From Anaerocolumna xylanovorans DSM 12503 (GTDB lineage Bacteria; Bacillota; Clostridia; Lachnospirales; Lachnospiraceae), in the NCBI RefSeq assembly GCF_900143645.1, contig NZ_FRFD01000012.1, forward strand, positions 136,992 to 200,991: a stretch of 64,000 nt of DNA. Direction: 5' to 3'. Every line of letters starts with the position of its first letter. The stretch's first letter is position 1. This document shows, in pieces, positions 59,749 to 64,000 of the stretch. Below the pieces are notes generated by a model, which was not told the origin of the DNA, did no database searches, and worked only from the letters and a program-made list of their open reading frames with translations. The position numbers and the translations under genes were made by a program.

Positions 59749-60996
59749 CTATTTCTTCGCTTTTTTAATGGCATCTATAAATGCAATTGGATTTATTATA
59801 TTACTTCCATCATTCGCTTTAGAGCAGGTCTCAAAGAGAATTTGAACTATCTGGTCATTGCCTAAAGTCGGGTCAACCTGCCATCCCAAAGCTAATACTC
59901 CTGCCCCATAAGGTATACCCCAACTTAACCCTCCTTGTCCAGTATACTGGTAAGAAGGGGAGCCTTCTTCATATTCTTCGGCAACTGTCCTATATGAAAT
60001 CGGTACGCCTATTTTCGAAGATAGAATTACATAGGTCGATGTAGGGAATCCTCCTTTACACATTGATACTTTATCGGGATTCTCCGGGTCATAAAATGCA
60101 GGAGCAATAATACCTGTTGTTTGATTATCTCGGCAATCTAATACCAGGATTCCTTCCTCTTGCGCTGCAAGAACTGCTTCATCCCACATATTCAAATTCT
60201 TTGTAAATGGAGAACCATATCCTGAGGGAGCCGCCGAAACTGACACAACACGAATTTTTTCATCATCAGGCAGTTTTTTATTTTCTTCAATAATCCAATA
60301 AAGTCCTTTTGCAAAAAACTCACTATCTCCAGTCCATGATGGTGCAGCAGCAAAATAAACCTTTGCATCTGGTGCTACTCCCACGGTGTTACCAACCAAA
60401 ATACTTGTAACTGCTGGAGCGTGCATTGAACCGTTATTTACATCCTTTTCACAACCGGTATCATGATATTCCACTATTTTTCCGTCAAATTCCGGATGAT
60501 GAAGTAAAAGATTCTGGTCAATAATCGCAACATTAATGCCTTTACCTGTAATACCTTCTTTGTGCAGTTCTCTGACACCAAGTCCGGGATTTTTACCATT
60601 ATTCATAATTTCCTTCTGTCGATTTTCGTTGCCTTTTAGAACAGTGCCTTCGTTAAAAGTAAATGTAATCATATCATCCGCACTATATTCATTTTCTTTA
60701 AATATTCTTTCTTTATCATCTGTAGCTCTTATATCATCATACGGCTTAATAGAAATATCTGTCTCTTTTTTATTATTACTTGCCGATGATGTATCCGACT
60801 GCGGCTCTGGCGATGTACTTATTGGTTCTGTAGGAGTTTCAGTAACCATAGCCTCGGTTGGAGTGCCAATTACGCCTGTTGTAGAGCTATCAGAATTGGT
60901 GTTACCACTTGTGTCTCTTGATTTGTTACAAGCAGTTTGGAATAACAGCACCAAAACAATAAGTAAAATACCCAAAATTTTCATTTTCCACTTCAT
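59749..60996 (-). CDS. S8-family (subtilisin-like) protease lipoprotein
   Basis: A 415-residue exported lipoprotein. The signal peptide ends in FQTAC (Cys23), followed by a Ser/Thr/Pro linker to about residue 90. The catalytic triad is Asp160 (INVAIIDQN), His192 (NNGSMHAPAVTSIL) and Ser358 (GQGGLSWGIPYGAGV). The contexts are divergent (no GTSMA), and the usual oxyanion Asn region reads LVLDCRDNQ. It is a distant subtilase, possibly with a narrow substrate. I chose the ATG at 60996, seven bases after GGAGG. It is transcribed alone between two copies of a repeated terminator. Confidence 0.82.
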   Translation of the reverse strand: MKWKMKILGILLIVLVLLFQTACNKSRDTSGNTNSDSSTTGVIGTPTEAMVTETPTEPISTSPEPQSDTSSASNNKKETDISIKPYDDIRATDDKERIFKENEYSADDMITFTFNEGTVLKGNENRQKEIMNNGKNPGLGVRELHKEGITGKGINVAIIDQNLLLHHPEFDGKIVEYHDTGCEKDVNNGSMHAPAVTSILVGNTVGVAPDAKVYFAAAPSWTGDSEFFAKGLYWIIEENKKLPDDEKIRVVSVSAAPSGYGSPFTKNLNMWDEAVLAAQEEGILVLDCRDNQTTGIIAPAFYDPENPDKVSMCKGGFPTSTYVILSSKIGVPISYRTVAEEYEEGSPSYQYTGQGGLSWGIPYGAGVLALGWQVDPTLGNDQIVQILFETCSKANDGSNIINPIAFIDAIKKAKK

Positions 60997-61239
60997 CTTT
61001 GACTCCTCCTCCAGCAAGATTTAAGGCGACCTTATAAATCCATATTTATCGCTGGTTTTACCTTGGTAATCTTTGTCCTGCATTATTTACATGATTATAA
61101 ATCAAAATACATAATTTTACTATACCCCAAATATATTTTAAACACTATTCCAGATTACAATATGATCTTAAATATTTATTAAATACATATTCACAATTCA
61201 CTTTCTACTATTTAAAAGCAATGGTACAAAAACCATCCC

Positions 61240-61428
61240 TCATCCAATATCATAGGTATCAAATAACTGCTGTCCTAACGCTGCTGCTAATTCAGGACTA
61301 TTGATTAATCTTCTTTCATAAAGTAAGGATGTTTTACGTATTAACCTGGATTCTTTACTAAACCGGATTGAATAGATAGTTTTATATCTGAAAACTTCGT
61401 AATAACATAAATTCTTCGCTTTGGTAAT
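61240..61428 (-). pseudogene. 3'-terminal remnant of an unknown gene
   Basis: A 62-codon open frame without start codon: ITKAKNLCYYEVFRYKT, IYSIRFSKESRLIRKTS, LLYERRLINSPELAAAL, then GQQLFDTYDIG and stop. It overlaps, in another frame, the tiny ORF that follows terminator copy 2, which suggests a frameshifted or recombined gene. The family was not recognised. Confidence 0.35.
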
Positions 61429-61465
61429 TCATTTTTTCCACACTTTTGTCTCCTTCTGTACATAA

Positions 61466-61510
61466 TAAAAAGAGCCAATACCCGGAATTCATTTATCCGG
61501 ATATTGGCTC
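61466..61510 (-). terminator. Terminator after the gene at 61609 (repeat copy 2)
   Basis: Minus strand: GAGCCAATA/TATTGGCTC stem with T run, then TACAGAAGGAGACAAAAG, the same order as in copy 1 at 59.7 kb. Confidence 0.8.
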
Positions 61511-61608
61511 TTCTTTATACGATTATTAAAAGGTACTCTTTATATATCTCGATTACGCAAATTGGAATTTGTCGTACTTATGCTTGAAAGGCGCAATGAA
61601 TAAAATGT

Positions 61609-62655
61609 TTATTTCTTTTGCAAGCATGAAAATTCTTGATCAAACCATGTTTCAATGTCATCTCGTATATCTAAAACAGAATCATCCAACGATATGGGAA
61701 GTCCACGGCAACCGCCATCACAATGACCGATTTCTCTTTTTCTGCCGCAGCCATATCCCTTTGCAATCAGTTCCTGCAAAATTGGAGGAAACGTTTTGAT
61801 GGTGTCAGTGTATTCGTGCGTCTTTGTCGATTTCACATTGATATGATAGCCGTTGTTGAGGGAAGCGTTAATTCCCCATAAATCTTTCCGTTTATAACAA
61901 TACTTCATATAGATATGAAACCCTTTTACTTCCACAACGCAGGTAAGTCCTTTATCCAGATAGCGCTGATGCAGTTGCAGAATGAAATCCTGCACATCTG
62001 CGGATAAATGCTTTATCGTATCCTGCACGATGGAAAGCACATCGGTTTCATCCTTTTTCAATACCCTGTAATCACAGCGCAAAAAAATATCCTGATTGAC
62101 GAGGGTGCCATGGTCTATTTCGGCGATTGCCATGACCTTCAGGCCTGTCAGCATAGTGGGGTTATCTGGATATGTAATCTTTATGGTTTTGATGTCTGAT
62201 AAGTTTTGCTTTTTTTCATTTATGTCTATACCGTCAATGCAAATACCGCAATCCGCCAGAAACCGCAGGCATTCAAGGTTTTTGCTAACAGGCAGCTTTC
62301 CATTGAATACGGTATTTCCACAGGCGAGAGATTGCGTGTTTTCAACTGGCATGCCATGATAACCTATGTTCATTAGTATGGTGCTTACATTGTGCAGGAA
62401 TGGATAATACACCGAAAGCGTAGTGCGGTTTTCATATTCATGGGCAACTTTTTTGCTACTATCATAGACATCGCCTTTGGCATATAAAACATCGTAAAGC
62501 CGAACCAAAAAGGCTCTGAATGCCAGAACACCCTCCTGTATGCTCTCTTCAAGTGAAACATTTGTATATGCAGGATTGATTGCATATGCTTCGTGCGTTT
62601 CAGGCACCATAATTTCCTTCAAATAGCTTGCCACATCCTGAAGCGTTTTTCTCAT
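61609..62655 (-). CDS. Conserved hypothetical protein
   Basis: A 348-residue soluble protein beginning MRKTLQDVASYLKEIMVPE. Notable segments: ENRTTLSVYYPFLHNVSTILMN, IKITYPDNPTMLTGLKVMA, VVEVKGFHIYMKYCYKRKD, and a Cys-rich C-terminal part GYGCGRKREIGHCDGGCRGLP, where Cys and His could bind a metal. It ends ISLDDSVLDIRDDIETWFDQEF. I chose the ATG at 62655, eight bases after GAGG; the frame extends to 62724. The family was not recognised. The Cys-rich cluster is the only hint of function. Confidence 0.65.
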   Translation of the reverse strand: MRKTLQDVASYLKEIMVPETHEAYAINPAYTNVSLEESIQEGVLAFRAFLVRLYDVLYAKGDVYDSSKKVAHEYENRTTLSVYYPFLHNVSTILMNIGYHGMPVENTQSLACGNTVFNGKLPVSKNLECLRFLADCGICIDGIDINEKKQNLSDIKTIKITYPDNPTMLTGLKVMAIAEIDHGTLVNQDIFLRCDYRVLKKDETDVLSIVQDTIKHLSADVQDFILQLHQRYLDKGLTCVVEVKGFHIYMKYCYKRKDLWGINASLNNGYHINVKSTKTHEYTDTIKTFPPILQELIAKGYGCGRKREIGHCDGGCRGLPISLDDSVLDIRDDIETWFDQEFSCLQKK

Positions 62656-62692
62656 GTATTTCACCTCTTGTAATTTACTTTGCCTTATATCT

Positions 62693-62911
62693 CTAAAACT
62701 GATTTGCAAATTCTGACTTCTCATTCCAATAGCTGGGAATCCAACTCGTCAACTGTATATATTTTTTTAAGGGCAGCACATCCATTGGAAATATTTTTTC
62801 TGGAAAATTGTTGATTATCTCTTCAATTTCCTCTGGTTTCGTCCAATGTATATTTGTCGTTTCATCTGTATTTTCTACAGACTCTCCCTCAACAATACTA
62901 TACGTATTTAT
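62693..62911 (-). pseudogene. Open remnant in frame with, and directly after, the PPOX gene stop
   Basis: 72 codons plus stop follow the TAA of the upstream gene in the same frame: INTYSIVEGESVENTDE, TTNIHWTKPEEIEEIIN, NFPEKIFPMDVLPLKK, then YIQLTSWIPSYWNEK. It looks like genuine protein, perhaps the tail of a Nudix-type or unknown gene. No ATG with a ribosome site precedes it. It is most likely a decayed gene end; a readthrough extension cannot be excluded. Confidence 0.35.
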
Positions 62912-63388
62912 TTATTTTGCCGTATGATTGATAAAATCAACTTCATACTGCTGTTCACCGTATTTTCTTTCATTGTCAGTAATAGTACCTTCTGTAAGGG
63001 TGATACGCAGAACGATTGAGGTCGGATTGTTTTCGTCGCCAACTTCATCGAACCAATCGAAGATGCTTTTGAACTTCGCTCTGATTTCCGCATTCTTCTC
63101 GTCTTTGACCCAACCGAGATTTTCGGCCGTGCCCTGGAACGCATACCAGCCTAACCCACCGACGGAAACCTCGGCGTTCTTCTCAATTTGCAGCATTTTA
63201 TTTTTCTTTGCATCCGTAGAAACATAAAATACGCCGCCTTCATAATAGGCGCAGACCATACGGACAGCGGGGCGGGGATTTCCGGCAGCGCTCGGAGATA
63301 GTGATATTGTCGCAAGGGCAATCACTTCTTCCTTGCCATTTCCGCACCGCTCCTCCATCAGTTTCATTGCGTTTTCGTACTTGCTCAT
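62912..63388 (-). CDS. Pyridoxamine 5'-phosphate oxidase family (FMN-binding split barrel) protein
   Basis: A 158-residue split-barrel flavin-type protein. Seen: EEVIALATISLSPSAAG-NPRPAVRMV, FYVSTDAKKNKMLQIEKN and VSVGGLGWYAFQGTAENLG, the PPOX fold with the conserved Lys/Arg phosphate-contact region. It may bind FMN, F420 or heme; some relatives are antibiotic nitroreductases, others have no known role. The start at 63388 follows AAAGGAG. It is followed in frame by an orphan open stretch. Confidence 0.85.
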   Translation of the reverse strand: MSKYENAMKLMEERCGNGKEEVIALATISLSPSAAGNPRPAVRMVCAYYEGGVFYVSTDAKKNKMLQIEKNAEVSVGGLGWYAFQGTAENLGWVKDEKNAEIRAKFKSIFDWFDEVGDENNPTSIVLRITLTEGTITDNERKYGEQQYEVDFINHTAK

Positions 63389-63461
63389 TTTAATTTTCTC
63401 CTTTGTATTGATGTCCTTTATGTTGTAATGATAATCGAACCACTTGAAAAGTGCCCCAAGT

Positions 63462-64000
63462 TTATAATTCCAAGCTCAGCCACAGAGCGGGACGAACTCC
63501 GCCGCTGTTATCGCCTGTTGAAGGATGAATCGTGTTGCTGCTGTAGCGGAAGGTGCCATTTCCCTGAATGCCTACATTGCCGTCGCCGTGGATATATACG
63601 GCTCTTCTATTGTCACGCCCGGACGACCGAAGCCACCACCACCATACATACCCATCGAATGTCGATCTTCGCTTGTTGTTGTTTTGGTCTTTCCTTTGAA
63701 ACCAGTATCGTTGTTTGGCGCTGCGGTTTTCAAGGTTTTTACTGCTGTCACCGAAATATTTACACACTACTTCTTCAATGCTTAGAAGAAATATGTAATC
63801 CCAAGTATCTTCTCCGCCTCTTGAACCGTACCACTGATTGTCGTGGTTTTTGTTCAATGCCGGAATGATTCTTGACTGTTCGGCCGCGGTGAATTTGTTA
63901 TAAAACTCACTGTTAAGATATTTTCTTAGCGAGCAGTCAGCCCATGTCACATCACCAGCGCAATTATTATAGGGGTGTTGTTCGATCACGTATTCAGTTA
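63462..64000 (-). CDS. DUF6273 domain protein, 5' end outside window
   Basis: The frame stays open to the right edge of the window, so the N-terminus is missing; 179 residues are visible. The DUF6273 pattern is clear: VTWADCSLRKYLNSEFYNKF, EQSRIIPALNKNHDNQW, YIFLLSIEEVVCKYFG, then the Trp cluster WWWWLRSSGRD and the end GGVRPALWLSL. This domain is common at the C-terminus of large secreted or surface proteins in Lachnospiraceae and resembles formylglycine-generating-enzyme-like folds. The rest of the protein and its export signal are not visible. Confidence 0.88.
   Translation of the reverse strand, partial: TEYVIEQHPYNNCAGDVTWADCSLRKYLNSEFYNKFTAAEQSRIIPALNKNHDNQWYGSRGGEDTWDYIFLLSIEEVVCKYFGDSSKNLENRSAKQRYWFQRKDQNNNKRRSTFDGYVWWWWLRSSGRDNRRAVYIHGDGNVGIQGNGTFRYSSNTIHPSTGDNSGGVRPALWLSLEL

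Larger units (their letters stand above)
60997..61608 (-). other. Long gap with gene remnant and repeated terminator
   Basis: The 612 bases between the S8 gene and the gene at 61609 hold terminator copy 2 (61466-61510), a tiny ORF after a ribosome site (61382-61441, GTG start, reads EKMNYQSEEFMLLRSFQI) and a remnant frame down to 61240. From 61239 to 60997 the sequence is AT-rich and shares ATGTATTTTGATTTAT with the 59.4 kb gap. Confidence 0.4.

Noticed and set aside
1..64000. CRISPR arrays, tRNA or rRNA genes, prophage or transposase genes
   Set aside because: Looked for by eye; no repeat-spacer pattern, tRNA arm set or transposase frame was found.

Overview
The window is a 64 kb piece of a low-GC Gram-positive, anaerobic, spore-forming bacterium. 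It is most likely a Lachnospiraceae (Clostridium cluster XIVa) relative. The evidence is a class III (oxygen-sensitive) ribonucleotide reductase, spore genes (cotJABC, spmAB, a spore photoproduct lyase-like protein), a large Gram-positive SRP RNA, a T-box in front of metG, PPi-type phosphofructokinase, consensus sigma-A promoters with AGGAGG ribosome sites, and several conserved proteins typical of that family (DUF6128- and DUF6273-type). No tRNA, rRNA, CRISPR array, prophage or intact insertion sequence was seen.

Layout. 0-5 kb: a TPR protein cut by the window edge, an XRE regulator with a small membrane protein, and a large cyclic-nucleotide-binding-domain protein. 4.9-19.6 kb: housekeeping genes. 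These are the SRP RNA and tadA, a radical-SAM activase, an acetyltransferase, an ABC-F ATPase with a YqeY protein, nrdDG behind a clear NrdR box pair, a membrane MutS-like ATPase, pfp, rsmA and tatD. 20-21 kb: cotJABC. 21-33.5 kb: accessory metabolism. An ArsR-type sensor faces a glutaminase-like enzyme, metG sits behind a T-box, and a GntR regulator lies downstream of a GH38-like glycosidase with a palindromic operator; a secreted repeat protein and a DUF885 lipoprotein complete the block. 33.5-37.7 kb: an ABC-2 exporter operon and spmAB. 38-44.7 kb: a block syntenic with the Bacillus yaaO-abrB region (decarboxylase, kinase, yaaR, holB, ricT, trmN6, rsmI, abrB). A guanylate-kinase-like gene sits where Bacillus has tmk. 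44.8-55.4 kb: a flavoprotein, a secreted nucleotidase, an SPL-family protein, ilvD-like, a cobalt/nickel ECF importer (cbiMQO) next to a CsoR-type regulator with a His-rich tail, and argC behind putative ARG boxes. 55.8-64 kb: a looser, AT-rich accessory tail. It holds a nucleotidyltransferase, a phosphatase, two lipoproteins (one an S8 protease), a C45-like fragment, unknown genes, several 3'-terminal gene remnants, and a DUF6273 gene cut by the window edge.

The most unusual signal is a family of structured intergenic repeats. They contain a GCAG-stem-TGCATGG core whose stem changes in a compensating way between copies. Clear or partial copies lie before the genes at 5963, 11357, 19577, 22180, 52578 and 56591, always in the coding direction of the gene that follows. 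In three cases the element appears to run through a cassette (AGGA..GGCATGGTTATT-type) that supplies both a ribosome site and an upstream start codon. A second, smaller repeat (a hairpin of GAGCCAATA type followed by a ribosome site and a tiny ORF) is duplicated on either side of the S8 protease gene.
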